DNA of 64,000 nt from NCBI GenBank assembly GCA_018389105.1, contig JACATO010001004.1:60001-124000 (forward strand), given 5' to 3'. The position numbers were made by a program, and so were the translations under genes. Below, piece after piece: positions 49,110 through 60,960 of this stretch. This DNA comes from Nautilus pompilius (lineage: Eukaryota; Mollusca; Cephalopoda; Nautilida; Nautilidae). Within the stretch, counting starts at the first letter, position 1, and the number at the start of each line of letters is the position of its first letter. The notes under the pieces are model-generated. The model did not search any database and was not told where the DNA came from. It saw only the letters and a program-made list of their open reading frames with translations.

Positions 49110-49430
49110 ACAGATACTTTTAAGATGGCGACGCTCCGTCCGCTTCACCTTCTCCTGCATTGTGCATTCAACGAAGACTTCAGCAATCTCCCATGACCAG
49201 CGCAATCCCCAGATCTCAATACAATCGGGCACCTGTGGGATGGACTCGACAGGCGGGTTCGCCATCACAGTCCGTCGTCTAACTCTCTTCACCACACCGC
49301 GGGGGGCGACACCTACCGGGACACTCTGTAAGACCTTGTGGATCACGCCACGTCGCGTTGTAACTGTCATTCGTAAGAAAGGCCGCCAAACCTGTTATTA
49401 CGCACAGGTCCTAATAAAGTAGACGACCAG
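49110..49430 (+). pseudogene. C-terminal fragment of a Tc1-like transposase
   Basis: The plus strand reads PAQSPDLNTIGHLWDGLDRR then VRHHSPSSNSLH from about 49197 to 49290. This matches the WPAQSPDLNPIEHLWDELDR block at the catalytic end of Tc1 transposases. The Trp codon before PAQ is now a stop, and the catalytic Glu of PIEHLW is Gly here. The N-terminal half and terminal repeats were not found nearby, so this is a dead scrap. Confidence 0.7.
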
Positions 49431-51612
49431 TGTACATTGACGTATTTAATAAGACATTTTACCCTAGAAAGAAAAATAAATCGAGACATTAATCTCAGCT
49501 CACGGAAACTTTAAAACACAAACACACGCACGTACGCACGCACACAGACAGAATATATTGCGGATTTGTTAACGAAAACGATATATAGAGAAGGGGAAAA
49601 GCAATATCTTGGTCAAGGGCGCATAATCTTTGCTTCTTTATGCTTTCCACTTAAATACCATTCTATGTATCGAATTCCAGTTAAGATAATTCTCTGATTG
49701 GTGTGCTGATGTAAACATAGTTACCAGTTTTTCGCGATGTCGGCTCTCAGCATCTCGGTACAAGAGAATATCCATTATTTCCTCGCGCGTATCGGCGCCG
49801 AGAATTTTAAATCTGAAAGGGAGAAAGAGGGGGGAAAAAGTGAAGATTTAAAAAAAAAAAAAAATGCTAACAGTAAATAACTGTAAATTAGATTGGAAAA
49901 AGTCTGATCCCCTCCCTTCCTCCTCTTAAAAAAGATTCCTTATTTATACCATGTCAACATTTTAGAGGATGCTGTCTTTTCTAAAGCAGCAGTCGGGAGA
50001 GAGGGGGGGGTGGCTGTGAGACAGACCTGACGTAGACATGTTCTGCTGTCCGCCAACACGATTTGAAAGGAATCGCTCCTTTAGACTACAGCTGAAGAGT
50101 CTGCTGAGCTCTAATGATACTGTAGTGGCCATAATTATCACCCAGCATTTTAAAACAAAGTATCGAGTAGTGCTCTCTGCGCGCTATACTGTACAAATAA
50201 ACCTTTAACATAATAGTTGGTTTGTATGGCGCCTTTTTAAATAAAAAAAAACCCTTATGGGAGTAACGTGTATTATACAGACTCTTAATTCCTAAAATCA
50301 GACACAGAGCAAATACTTTAGCTATGCATTAATCACAGTATAATTGCTGTTCAAGCGAATCTATTTGGGGCAACTGCCATTGTATGATTTTCAGATTAAA
50401 ATTTTGTTTTGAATACGCAGTTAAAGCCTCAATCTATTTCACGTGGTTCATTAAGAACTAATATATCTGGTACCATACAAAAATAAAATATATTTATTTT
50501 TAAACACACGGACCGTAAGATTGGTTACTATCGTTCGGTATATCGTCATAATTCTCTCTTCCTGTTCACAGAAGCTATAGGAAAATATGGGTTTGTCTAC
50601 ATCTTCTCTCCTCGCGCATCTAAAATTTGGCGGTTCTAATATTTTTAGTAAGTTATGGTATTCCAAAATATTAGGACCTAGGATCACTTTGGTAAATGCT
50701 CGCTGAACTTTCTCTCTAGTAAATAAGGTTTTATACAACAGAACTCGAAAGTTCTTCACTTTTATGGTTGGTACTACGCTTCCTCAGCCTAACACAGACA
50801 TCATTTATTTTGTCTGCAGGAGAAATTCTATTCCCGTCCGACACTTTGGTTAGCAGTTACTAACTACCAAGTACTTTTCTGGATCTATATTCCGCGTCTA
50901 CCAGGTAACAACGATCGCATCACCAGCAGGCGGCAACGTCATTATCAGGAACATCTATATCTGCTGATCCCCGGCTTTCATCCCGTCTCTTCTCTCTGGA
51001 GAACCAGTCCGGTTCCTCTTCGCGCGATCACCTTCCGCCATGACTTCGTGGACGTATGAAAACAGCGACAATAATCTCGATTCCGCATCCGGTCTGGGTA
51101 GGACGATGTTTGGGCGGGTGAGCATTCAAAACCAAGAGCCGTCTGTCTCTCTGCTCCGTCAGCGCGGGGGCTTCTCTGACGCCTCGAAAGTCCGATCGCT
51201 TCTCACGGCAACCAGAATGTTCGCCGCACTGGGCTTAGGCCGGAGGAATAAATACAAGCCTCCTCCTCCCTCTCACCCCCCCAAAATAGAAAGGGGTTGC
51301 GGCTCGGCTGGGTGCTCGCCTCACGGCGCCAGGGATTTTTATCCCCATCCGAGAATTACAACCGATACAGCGTTGTTGGTTGTTTTTGTTGTTGTTGTTG
51401 TTGGTTTAAATTTTCCGCATCGCATGAAAACAGATGATATCTTCACAACTCGAGTATCAAGTTTGATTTTCCAAGATATTGTCATTGATAGACAGTTCCA
51501 AACTGTTTCGGGAAGTGAAGCGCACTCACACGGCAGCACCGACGTCACTTCCGCACGCCGAAGAATTCTTCGCCTGACTCACGATAGCAGAACTTGTTCA
51601 ATTCGCCTTTAA
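49431..51612. other. Unassigned non-coding sequence, including the longest open frame
   Basis: CA-rich near 49510-49550 and AT-rich in the middle. The plus-strand frame 51040-51612 (190 codons) is the longest in the window and begins after CCGCC, a good start context, but has no recognised domain and includes a (TTG)n-encoded Val run. A donor-like GTAGGA follows about 20 codons in. It is as long as chance predicts for this window, so it is not called as a gene. Confidence 0.5.
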
Positions 51613-51617
51613 GAGAG

Positions 51618-51688
<71 letters not shown>

Positions 51689-51765
51689 ACGTCAAGTCTC
51701 TCTCTCTGTGATGTCGCCATCTCTCTCTCTCTGTAATGACGTCAAGTCTCTCTCTCTGTGATGTC

Positions 51766-51802
<37 letters not shown>

Positions 51803-51831
51803 ACGTCAAGTCTCTTCTCTGTGATGTCGCC

Positions 51832-51875
<44 letters not shown>

Positions 51876-51922
51876 ACGTCAAGTCTCTCTCTCTGTAATG
51901 TCGCCATCTCTCACTCTCTTCT

Positions 51923-51954
<32 letters not shown>

Positions 51955-52006
51955 CTCTATCTCTGTACTGATGTCATCTCTCTCTCTCTCTTGTCTCTGT
52001 ACTGAT

Positions 52007-52042
<36 letters not shown>

Positions 52043-52161
52043 CTGATGTCATCTCTCTCTCTCTCTCTCTCTCTGCTCTGTAACTGATGTCATCTCTCTC
52101 GCTCTCTCTCTCTCTGTAATGACGTCAAGTCTCTCTCTCTGTAATGTCGCCATCTCTCACT

Positions 52162-52205
<44 letters not shown>

Positions 52206-52252
52206 ATCTCTGTATGATGTCATCTCTCTCTCTCTCTTGTCTCTGTACTGAT

Positions 52253-52288
<36 letters not shown>

Positions 52289-52415
52289 CTGATGTCATCT
52301 CTCTCTCTCTCTCTATCTCTGTACTGATGTCATCTCTCTCGCTCTCTCTCTCTGTAATGACGTCAAGTCTCTCTCTGTAATGTCGCCATCTCTCTCTCTC
52401 TCCCTCTCTCTCTGT
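51613..52415. repeat. CT-rich compound minisatellite with TAATGACGTCAAG core (array F)
   Basis: CT tracts alternate with three unit types: GTAATGACGTCAAGTCTC, GT(G/A)ATGTCGCCATC and GTACTGATGTCATC. I count about six exact TGACGTCA palindromes. A block starting at 51871 is repeated from 52107 with the same order of units and interruptions, so part of the array is a segmental duplication with a period of about 236 bases. The GTACTGATGTCATC unit also occurs in array C. Confidence 0.95.
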
Positions 52416-54044
52416 CGGACTGCTTCCTTTGTAAACGTTTTAACTAAAGACTCTGTACACCACGTTAACCAAAGCTGGGAACACGGTTTCCCCCTGTTTT
52501 CGTTATGCAGGAGTCTTGCACTAAAAGACTCAAAACTGGCGAAATTTCGTTCAGGAGAATATTAAGGAATACACTACCAACACAAAAAAAAACACAACCC
52601 CCGAAATATTCAATTGTCTTTATTTTATAGAATTAATTTCTTAACGACATTTTTCATCAGTCGGTCGGTCTCTGGGATTCCAAGGACGAACGTAGAACTC
52701 GCGGTTCGTTCTCTGTTATCAGTTTCTATGCGACACTGGAGCCGCTTCCATCGCCGCAGAGTAATTTAGCCAAACTCGACGAAATCCCGTGTTTGAAAAC
52801 GAGAACGGGAACCCGACGCACGAGATTCGGAACCTTTTCTCACGAGATTTCAGCAGCTTCGGGAACGGACAAACCACCTGTCTTCAGAACCATAGCAACA
52901 AACACTCTATTATAACTGGCAGTGTGGGTTTCCCTCGTATTTTTTTTTGGGAGGCCGGCTCTACTATCGACAAAGGTTTTCCTATTTAAAGGCAGAAATG
53001 ATAATTTATTGTCGTTATTCGCACCCAATCGGTAAATACTTATTAGCTTCTCTGATGTCTGCCGAGAACCAGTTAAATCCAACTGTTACGTTCCCCGGCC
53101 ACTTTTGATATTTTATTTCCGCTCAAGATAGAGGCGAATTTATTGCAACAGCGAACGATAACCGCTTGTCAAGTGGAAAGGTTGAGATATAATAGTACGT
53201 GTTTTACCATTAGCTTATGTCCAAGTGTGCGTAATAGGGAATTGGATGTATTTTCTGGCTGGTGCGGTTTAAAGATTTTCCATTATCAACGCATCAAATG
53301 TCTCGGTCGGGTGTATAAAAACGTCCGACGGAAGACGGTTTCCGGTCTTAATGACGTTCGGCAAACGTCTAAGTCTCGTGCGAAACATCGACCGAAGTAA
53401 ACTTAAGCTTTAAAAAAAAAAGGGGGGATCTTTTTAAAAATGGATCCCCTAAAAACCAAGTTTACTAGCGACTGATAAAGGGATTAACCAAACCGTGGGA
53501 TCTTGTTTGTTTTAACTGAATTATCTCCCCCTACTTTTTTTTTTTCCGGTAGCGACAAGCACTGAACAAGAAATCCATCCTTGTTTTCATTAAATAATAA
53601 AAAGAACGGTAAGACCTCCACCTTTGCGTGTTACTTACACGGTGTTTTCTATCTACCTTTCCTTGGTTTCTTTGAGATGCCACGTGAAGTGCTCTCCTTC
53701 CCTTCTCTTCAAACTCTCTACGGCACTCTTTAAAAATGGAGTAAAGATTGTGCTTCCTTCTCGTGGCCGTTAAGAAATATGGTTGTCTAACTTGCACCAT
53801 TATGAAAGGCGCCGTGAAATAACTCACCAGTTTTACTAATTACAAGGAAAAATTTACTAAATCTAAACTTCTCGTATCCCTGAAGCATTTATGGGCGTGA
53901 CGTTACCGCAGAAAAGCTAAGGAAACGCAAGATGGTGGCCGTCGGTCGGGGGGGGGGTCAGTAATTTAATTATATAATTTTTGTATAAAATATTTATACT
54001 GACACCGACAGAATCATAAATATCACCAGTACATATTAAAACTA
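52416..54044. other. Unassigned non-coding sequence
   Basis: No gene recognised. Short overlapping frames on both strands at 52789-53082 are unrecognised. The segment 53881-53950 has a GGGCGTGACG box and AAGATGGTGGCCG, a YY1-like motif, before a G run at 53949-53957. Confidence 0.5.
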
Positions 54045-54320
54045 GTGACGCGGTGGTTCAGTGGTTAGCCTACTTGACTACTAGAGTCTCGATTTCCGAG
54101 TATGTTTATGAGACGGTCTGGCTCTGTACCTATCTAGCAAGGTCCCTTCCCCTCGCTCGCTCTTCTCCGCCGCCATATGCATGAGTTGCTGGGCCGAAGA
54201 GGGCTCGATCACCTGCCAGCTCCATCGCTCTCCTGGAATCTAACAATACTAATATTAGAAATACTAGAACTGTGAGACTTTCAGTCGGTGCCAGATCGTA
54301 TCCCCGTTTTTCCAACCCCC
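54045..54320 (+). mobile_element. Candidate tRNA-derived SINE head
   Basis: The sequence starts GCGGTGGTTCAGTGGTTAGC, a good A-box region, with a degenerate B-box (TCTCGATTTCCGAG) about 30 bases on. The body is not recognised and no target duplication was found. A decayed tRNA pseudogene is the alternative. Confidence 0.45.
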
Positions 54321-54650
54321 CTTATCAGTTAGTCCAGCAGCCGTCGATTAACAAATCACGTGGTTTATCTTGCCAGCTAAAATTCCGACTTACAGGGAGA
54401 TTGAAGAAAAACGACGGCTAAGTAAAAGTCCGGAGCGATCGTTTAGCCCGATATACAGGGTAATCCTTTCGTGCAGCCGACATGTGTTTGGCTTACCATA
54501 AATTACCTTCGTTTTTCTTCGTTACGGCCCTATGATCACGGTCGCCTCATCCTTCTGTCTTCTTATACCTTAAGTACATCGCCGTTAAAAACAAAGCCTT
54601 CACCGAAAATCAATATTTAATAACTGAAAAAAAACACGAATCGAGAGACG
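54321..54650. other. Unassigned non-coding sequence
   Basis: Nothing recognised between the SINE-like head and the hAT element. Confidence 0.5.
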
Positions 54651-54658
54651 GTCTATAG

Positions 54659-55125
54659 CAGGCGTGTCAAACCGAGGGTCCCCCGAGGGCCACATGGGTC
54701 ACATATATGTTGTCACGAGGAGGGCCACACACGACAACCAATTGCGCACATTACAACTAGTTGAAGTCATTTAATAGAATTTATTGCAGAATATTTTTGT
54801 TGCAAATTAGTATCATTTGTGCGGGCCGCATGTGTGCTTGTAAAGGGCCGCAGGTGTGTGCTTGTAAAGGGCCGCATGTGTGTTTCTAAAGGGCCGCATG
54901 TGTGCTTGTAAAGATGTGTGTTTGTAAAGGGCCGCAGGTGTGCTTGTAAAGGTGTGTGCTTGTAAAGGACCGCATGTGTGCTTGTAAAGGTGTGTGTTTG
55001 TAAAGGGCCGCAGGTGTGCTTGTAAAGGTGTGTGCTTGTAAAGGACCGCATGTGTGCTTGTAAAGGTGTGTGTTTGTAAAGGGCCGCATGTGTGCTTGTA
55101 AAGGGCCGCACGTGTGACATGCCTG
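54659..55125. mobile_element. Non-autonomous hAT element with perfect 8-bp target duplication
   Basis: A 467-base element starts CAGGCGTGTC and ends GACATGCCTG, imperfect inverted ends, and is flanked on both sides by GTCTATAG (54651-54658 and 55126-55133). An 8-base duplication with CAGG(G/C)GTGTCAAAC ends and GGGCC-rich subterminal sequence is characteristic of hAT transposons. It has no transposase: its only long frame reads the internal repeat. The interior from about 54830 is a minisatellite (separate entry). Confidence 0.9.
54830..55115. repeat. 22/16-bp minisatellite inside the hAT element
   Basis: Units of about 22 bases (GGGCCGCATGTGTGCTTGT plus AAA) alternate with 16-base units (GGTGTGTGCTTGTAAA). 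The long unit resembles the right subterminal sequence GGGCCGCACGTGTGACATG, so the array likely grew from the transposon's own end. A 132-codon minus-strand frame through it encodes Lys-His-Thr repeats and is an artefact. Confidence 0.93.
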
Positions 55126-55133
55126 GTCTATAG

Positions 55134-57239
55134 CATGGTATTTTACATGTGATCTGATCTTTCAAATTAAATGATTCTTACATAACGTTTCTGTTTACTT
55201 CTATCCACTTTCGCACCTGCCATTTATTATTTTTTTTTAAAAAAAAAAAACTAAAATAATTCACAAAATTGGATTTAAAACGTCGCCTGCAGGATTCGGT
55301 TATCTGTCTCAGACGATCTGAGTCTGGTAAACCAGCTGATAGACATCGCGCGTCATGGCCTAATCACTGGCTCTCGAGCACGCTAACACGGCGGACTGAG
55401 GTGTAGGGTGGGGTCGGAGGAGGAGGCCAGTCTGAAGGAAATACAAGGATGGTATGTGACGCCAGAAGTAGACGGACTCATCGAGAACTGACGACGGCAG
55501 AAAGTCTCTCGCCGACGGCTGGTTGCGAACATCAACAAAAATAGAGTATAAGCTTTTTGCCTCATTACATATAATGAAAGATAGAGGTTTTTGCGGAATA
55601 ATTGGCTATTGACTAACTACGACGGAATTAAAGCTGTCATACAGAATTAGTTCTACTCGCGGCACATTTTCATGTTAATGTCTAAAATCAGTCTCATCTC
55701 TTGGCAAATCGTTATCTTTTTCTTTTAATGGACAGTAGCTGTTTCGCCCTAAAATTAAAAAGGGGGGGCAGAGATCGCTGCCCACCGGATCGTTGATTGG
55801 TGAACTGGTGATGCTCACTTCACCAGCTTTACCCAGTCACCGTTTTGTTTGGATGATCTGCAAATATTCCCTTTTGGGCGATAAAATTATCTGTAAATAT
55901 CTCAATGAATAACTTAACGATTATCATTTGGGCTGCTAATTCGATATACTAATTTTTTTTTATCGATATCCGAAGCCAGAGTAATTAGATAATTAGGAAT
56001 GTATTTTTCGTAATCGAATCGAGTATTTGTTGTTGTTGTTGTTGTTTGCAATACGTTTATTATCGAACAGCGGGGAACATTAAAAACGTTTGTTTAATAA
56101 CTGTATTTCTAATTTCTCTTTCTTTCTGTAATTAAACTTTAAATCTCAATGTTATTTCAAATATTCAAAATGGAAGCCCAGCGAGGTTCAATCTCCGTTA
56201 ATCAGCCACCATGTTTACGAGGTTGGGTGGCTACCCTGACTGACGCCCAACCATTTCTACGGTCACCTGGGCAAGGAACCGACTGTTACAGCGGGATGCG
56301 GAGAGTCCATACTTAAAACCCTTTATTTCCAAAAGTGGGAGGAAACCGTCGCAGCCGGCTGGAAGAGAAGAGCTACGCCGCGTTTGCGTGGAATTAAACG
56401 CGAAACATAGTAAATGTCATGCAAGCATCGCGTAAACATGATCTTTTGGTTTTTATATTGCATTCATTAAAGATCGAGTTTAAATGACTTTTCTGCCAGT
56501 TTGACGTCCATTTTCACATGTTTTACTTGTCGGCCCGTGTTCGTTCTGCCATCGTTCTTAGACGTCTCTCCGACACTGTAAATACATTTTTGAATAATTA
56601 CAACTCAGCCTTTAATTACTGACATAGAACAGGTGAACAACCTTTACGTTGTATTTGCAATAACTTTAAACTCGTGTCCTTTAAATACAACGCCAGAACA
56701 GTAAACGTCCCGTCAGTTAAAGATGACGTGAAGACGCCATTGCACCCACAGCGAATTTTATCTCGGGGTGTATGTCCGTCCACGTCCTCGTGCGCCATTC
56801 CAAATCCACAGTAGAAGGTCTCCAACGGATTTTACGTTAGCCATGTTGTCTTCCTTTACGTAGCAATGCGAAATAACGTAATATTTACAACTTAGCACAG
56901 TATTCGTCTTAGAATAATCAGCTATTGGATAAAGTGGTCTGCTGAAATGTGTTTGTCAGCTGTTTTTTCGTGAATACCTCTGCTATCATCACAGGCTGAT
57001 AATGCATCGCCTACAGAGGCGTGAAAGTGGCTGGCAGATAAATATTCAACTAATTATTCGGGATGTTGATATTCATACTCAAGGAAGTCGCACTTTCGCG
57101 GTGTTAATATTCGGTATAACAATTCATCTTCATCTAAAAGTTTTCATCAAAGAAGTATGGAAATTACAAACAAACATTGTGAGCGTTAAAGGGAAGCGAG
57201 AAAATCTGGATCAATAGACAGAGAGGAATTCTAATGTAA
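55134..57239. other. Unassigned non-coding sequence
   Basis: A T-to-A junction lies at 55229-55250 and a (TTG)n tract at 56027-56047. No gene or element recognised. Frames are 60-71 codons and unrecognised. Confidence 0.5.
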
Positions 57240-58170
57240 CGAATGAAAATCCGTCAATAGAGGACGTGGCCTCCGAACTCCTGGTACCAATACACGGCTC
57301 GGTTGATTTGCACGCCATTTATAATCAAGCAAAGCAGTGGCCAACAAACACCGTTCATTGTCTTATCAGAAAAGTTTGCAGTTTTTGGAGTGGCTTTGGA
57401 AGAGGGTTTGGAGAAACGCCGCCGCACGGCTCCCTAGACCATCCCAGACGTTCTCAGCGGGATTCAGTTCAGGAGAACGAGCTGACCATAGCGTACCGGT
57501 AACGTTTTGGTTTTGAAGAAAATGGCCGATTACACGTGCCCCATGTGGAGGGGCAGCACTGTCCATTAAAACAAGGTTGTCACTAACTGCAGCCTGCGTA
57601 GGGATCTAGAACTTCGCCTGTATGTTAAATTGCAGTCTGGGCATCTGCCTGGAATTCACGCAGGTCTGCACGTCCACCAAACAAACTTCCTGCCCAGAGG
57701 GTCCCGCCTTCGCTTCCAACGCCGTACCTTTCCCCTGTCTGCGTCCCTCTCAGATGTGAGTGATCGCACCAACAGCTGACTCGTCAGGGAACAGAAGATG
57801 GCTCCAACCTCGCGGTGTCCCAGCGACGTGTCCATGGCACCAGTTCAACCGTTTCTGTTTATGGCGGCTGGTCAAGGAGAAACACCCCATGAATCATGTC
57901 GCATAGAGAGAGCACTGTTTCACGCAGCCGCGCTCCCCCGCTATTTATGGTTGACTGACACCAACCTTCCTGCGTCTGCAGAGAGATCAGAAACCAATTG
58001 AGCCGCTGTGGGAGATTTGCTTCGCCGATCCGAAAGTGACGCATAACGACCATCTTTCGAAGATGCGACCCCTGGCCGACCTCGAAACGGTCTCCGGACA
58101 GTATCTCCGAAAATTGTGTCCATAACGCCAACCCTCGTCGGCTCGTATTTAGCCATTCCACCACCCGGGT
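57240..58170 (-). mobile_element. Decayed Tc1-like transposon with transposase pseudogene
   Basis: The minus strand holds a frameshifted DD34E transposase. From the N-terminal side: RVGVMDTIFGDTVRRPFRGR (linker after the helix-turn-helix, about 58140) and ASSKDGRYASLSDRRSKSPT; then HLLFPDESA with the first Asp near 57790; a decayed EVLDPYAGCS; LMDSAAPPHGARVIGHFLQ with the second Asp; and SARSPELNPAENVWDGLG with a third Glu (57366-57566). The N-terminal helix-turn-helix and terminal repeats were not located. Stops and frame changes show it is dead. It is a different subfamily from the elements at 14.4 and 59.7 kb. Confidence 0.8.
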
Positions 58171-59685
58171 CTGCGACTGATCGGACTCTACCCTACCATC
58201 GGCTTCTCGCCTTAGCGAATCTGCAAAACGGAATCATTTCTGACGACGACCTTCAAACAAAATAACCCTTTTATGTTTTTGTTGTTGCTAAGTGATTTTA
58301 CGTTAATCAGAGACTTACCCGTGGCATGCTAGTTAGAATGGATCGGCCCCATTTACTCAGTCTGTTCTGGGTAACACAGATTTGAGAGGTAGGGTACTGA
58401 TGTACCCCCAACTGGCAAAGGGAAAGAATCGAAACGTTTATCTCTTATTTACGTGACCACGACTGTGAAAGATAGCAGGTTAAATGCCACGTTGAAAATT
58501 CCCTTTCGTTCATCATTTCAGCCACGAGAAAAGGTGAGCCAAACCGACATCGTCTCTCGAAGAATTAGTTTATTAATTTTTTTCCTCAAAGCACCTGCCG
58601 TACCGACATCTGCAGGTAGCAGATCTGATTATCGCCTTGGAAACACACGATGTTTGTCTGCGTACCGCTGGCAGAACGATCGCCCGTCGTGGCAGCCTCT
58701 TGCCGCGCTGTCATTGATCATCGCGTCGCTTAGCGTCCGTCGTGTCTGCCGCAGAGTCTAAAGTTTAGTTTTCAGATAAGACCTATTAAATACCTGCCCG
58801 TGGGTAGGGAATCAAGAGTCATTTCGATTAAAACTGTTCGATACGGCAGGCCAGCCAGGGTTATTTCTCCGCTCAAGGTTCGCTTCGTCTTCATTTGGTC
58901 GGAGACTATTTCGACACCTGGAGTTGAGAGGCCCCAGACAACGGTCGACAGCCGCTGATCTGGGGTTGGGGGAGACTCTGGAAAATTACTTTCTTTTGAG
59001 CCGTCAGACGGATCCAGCTCCCAGACCCACTCGGTACTCATATGACCCCGTGCCGATCTTGACTTGACGGAACCAGCAGCCGGCAGCAGCTTTCCCTCCT
59101 TCGACTAATGTCTCCCTCGCTCTTAGTTGCGCCAAGTTCAAACAATTCTTTGATGTTGGTAACTTTTGAGAATTTGTCTCTCTCTCGTCGGCCAATCGCG
59201 CGGCAGACTCGTTACCATGGCAAAAGAAAAGAACAACGGTGTTGGTAAAGTGGCTGTTTTAAAATCACACATCAGAAGTACAAGGCACCGAGAGACGCGA
59301 AGTCGATGCCAGCCTATCAGGGACAAGCGGGGGACAAAGCTTAGCAAGTGGGAGGGAGAAAGGAGAAAAGTACGGATCAACCACTGGACCAACTAAATTA
59401 TCCGTACATCACTCTTAATGACTGAACAAAAACATCCCATACTCTTTATTTGGTGCTTACCTCATGTCTAATGCCATGTAAGTGCATTGTAAAGATGTTC
59501 TTGCGTTTACTTATCGGCGAGTAAATATGAAGTAAAGCTATCGTCCGGTGCATTTTGTTATTTACTTTCTGAGTAATTTTCCAAACTTTATAAATGCAAT
59601 ATTGCACTGGTTCGGCCAACTTACTTGCAATTATCCGAACGGCGAATGATGAAAGGAGAGAGACTAACGATCAAAACTCTCAGAC
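58171..59685. other. Unassigned non-coding sequence
   Basis: Mixed composition. Frames at 58453-58761 and 58772-59041 are unrecognised. The block 59166-59396 is open on both strands, a sign of chance. No gene called. Confidence 0.5.
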
Positions 59686-60960
59686 GTACACTACCGCTCA
59701 AACGTTTCGGTTCACCGTAGTTGTTTTAAACTTTAATAGACAATTAAATCTATTAACTAGCATAAATATAATTGAGACAGTTAAGATTTACTTTTAATAA
59801 TGCAGTATTTATTATATAGTTTTGTTTCACCAAAGTAACCTTTTTCGCTATAATTATTGCCTGGCAGTTTATTAGAAGTCTCTCACCTGTGTGTAATAAT
59901 CCTTTAATATTGCATTGCAAACTTCCTGTAATAACTTCCTCAAACTCTTGGTTGTTAATTTTAAGCTCTTCCATCTATTTTATCCCCATACTATTTTAAT
60001 ATCCTCTAAGTCCGGTGATTGTGGTGGCCATTCCATGGTAAAAAGAACTCGATTCTTGTTGCTTTTCCCGTAAATAATTCTGACATAACTTAGAAATGTC
60101 TCGGGGCCGGGGATGTGTGTGTGTGTGTGATCTGTCTTCCTGTAAGATAAATTGCTGACCTACCAAACGTAAGTCCAATGGAGTATATTGTGACGATTTT
60201 TGCTTGATCGGGGTAAGCCCGATTTTGAGGATCACCGACTCTGTTGCCAGCAAAACAACCTCAAGTTATTGTTTTCTCTTCCATGCTTAACAATAGGTTG
60301 AATGCAATCTCTCAGCCTGCATTCGCCCAGTCTGCGACCGACATGAACTGTACGATTCGATCCAAATATTTAAAATTTGGATTCATCAGTTCAAAGTACT
60401 ACCAGCTTCTAGTTCACAATTTTCCGATTTCTGTGACACTTAGCCCAAGCAAGTTGGGGTGTGTGTGTGTCTTAATAGAGATTTAGAGTGATGCATTTTC
60501 TTCTAAGTAATCCACTTATACTCAGCCTCCATTCAGCAAGAGATGCAGATACGGAATTATTTTGTCTTGCGTTCAAAGCAGCAGTTATCTGAGAGCACGA
60601 CAAAAGTCTATTACGAAGACTTGTTACCTTATACTTTATTTTAGAAGTAGTTTTGGTCTTCCCGTTCTTCTACGGTCAGAATTGTTACCAGCCTCATCGA
60701 GGCGAAATATTTTATAAGCAATTCCATTCAATGGCAGTTTTCTTACAAGTTCTTCCGAAGATATACCTTAATTCCTCAACTTAGCAGTAGCCCATCGCAC
60801 GCTGTTCCACTGATAGTTCTTCGCTCTTTGCAGCCAGTGCTCTTCAATAAGCAATTAATTTCGTAGTCATATAACTACTTTCATTTATTTTAAATAAAAT
60901 ATCTATACATTTTTGGTTAAAGGCAATCACACGAGTTCTAACCATAGATGTGGACATTTC
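59686..60960 (-). mobile_element. Decayed Tc1-like transposon, near full length
   Basis: The left end ACACTACCGCTCAAACGTTT (from 59689) matches the common Tc1-family terminal repeat type ACACTACCGGTCAAAAGTTT. A transposase remnant lies on the minus strand. From the N-terminus near 60850: EELSVEQRA; then YKVTSLRNRLLSCSQI and RQNNSVSASLAEWRLS (60500-60620); then LDLRLVGQQFILQED (about 60150-60200), ISKLCQNYLREKQQE and a frameshifted MEWPPQSPDLEDIKIVWG. The order fits a Tc1 transposase of about 340 residues. The catalytic Glu of PIEL is Lys (DIKIVW), and a TG microsatellite has grown at the second Asp region. The right terminal repeat was not found, so the right limit is approximate. Confidence 0.82.
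60114..60129. repeat. (TG)8 within Tc1 catalytic region
   Basis: On the minus strand it reads as alternating His-Thr codons between LVGQQFILQED and ISKLCQNYL, where intact relatives have the short DNDPKHT motif. The repeat expansion has replaced or displaced the second catalytic Asp region. Confidence 0.8.

Noticed and set aside
51040..51612. 190-codon plus-strand open frame as a gene
   Set aside because: No recognised domain, a valine run from a TTG-type repeat, and a length about equal to the longest frame expected by chance in six frames of 64 kb.
54045..54115. Functional tRNA gene
   Set aside because: Good A-box but degenerate B-box and no matching acceptor stem.
54767..55165. 132-codon minus-strand frame rich in Lys-His-Thr as a repeat protein
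   Set aside because: It is the translation of the 22/16-bp minisatellite inside the hAT element and ends at its borders.
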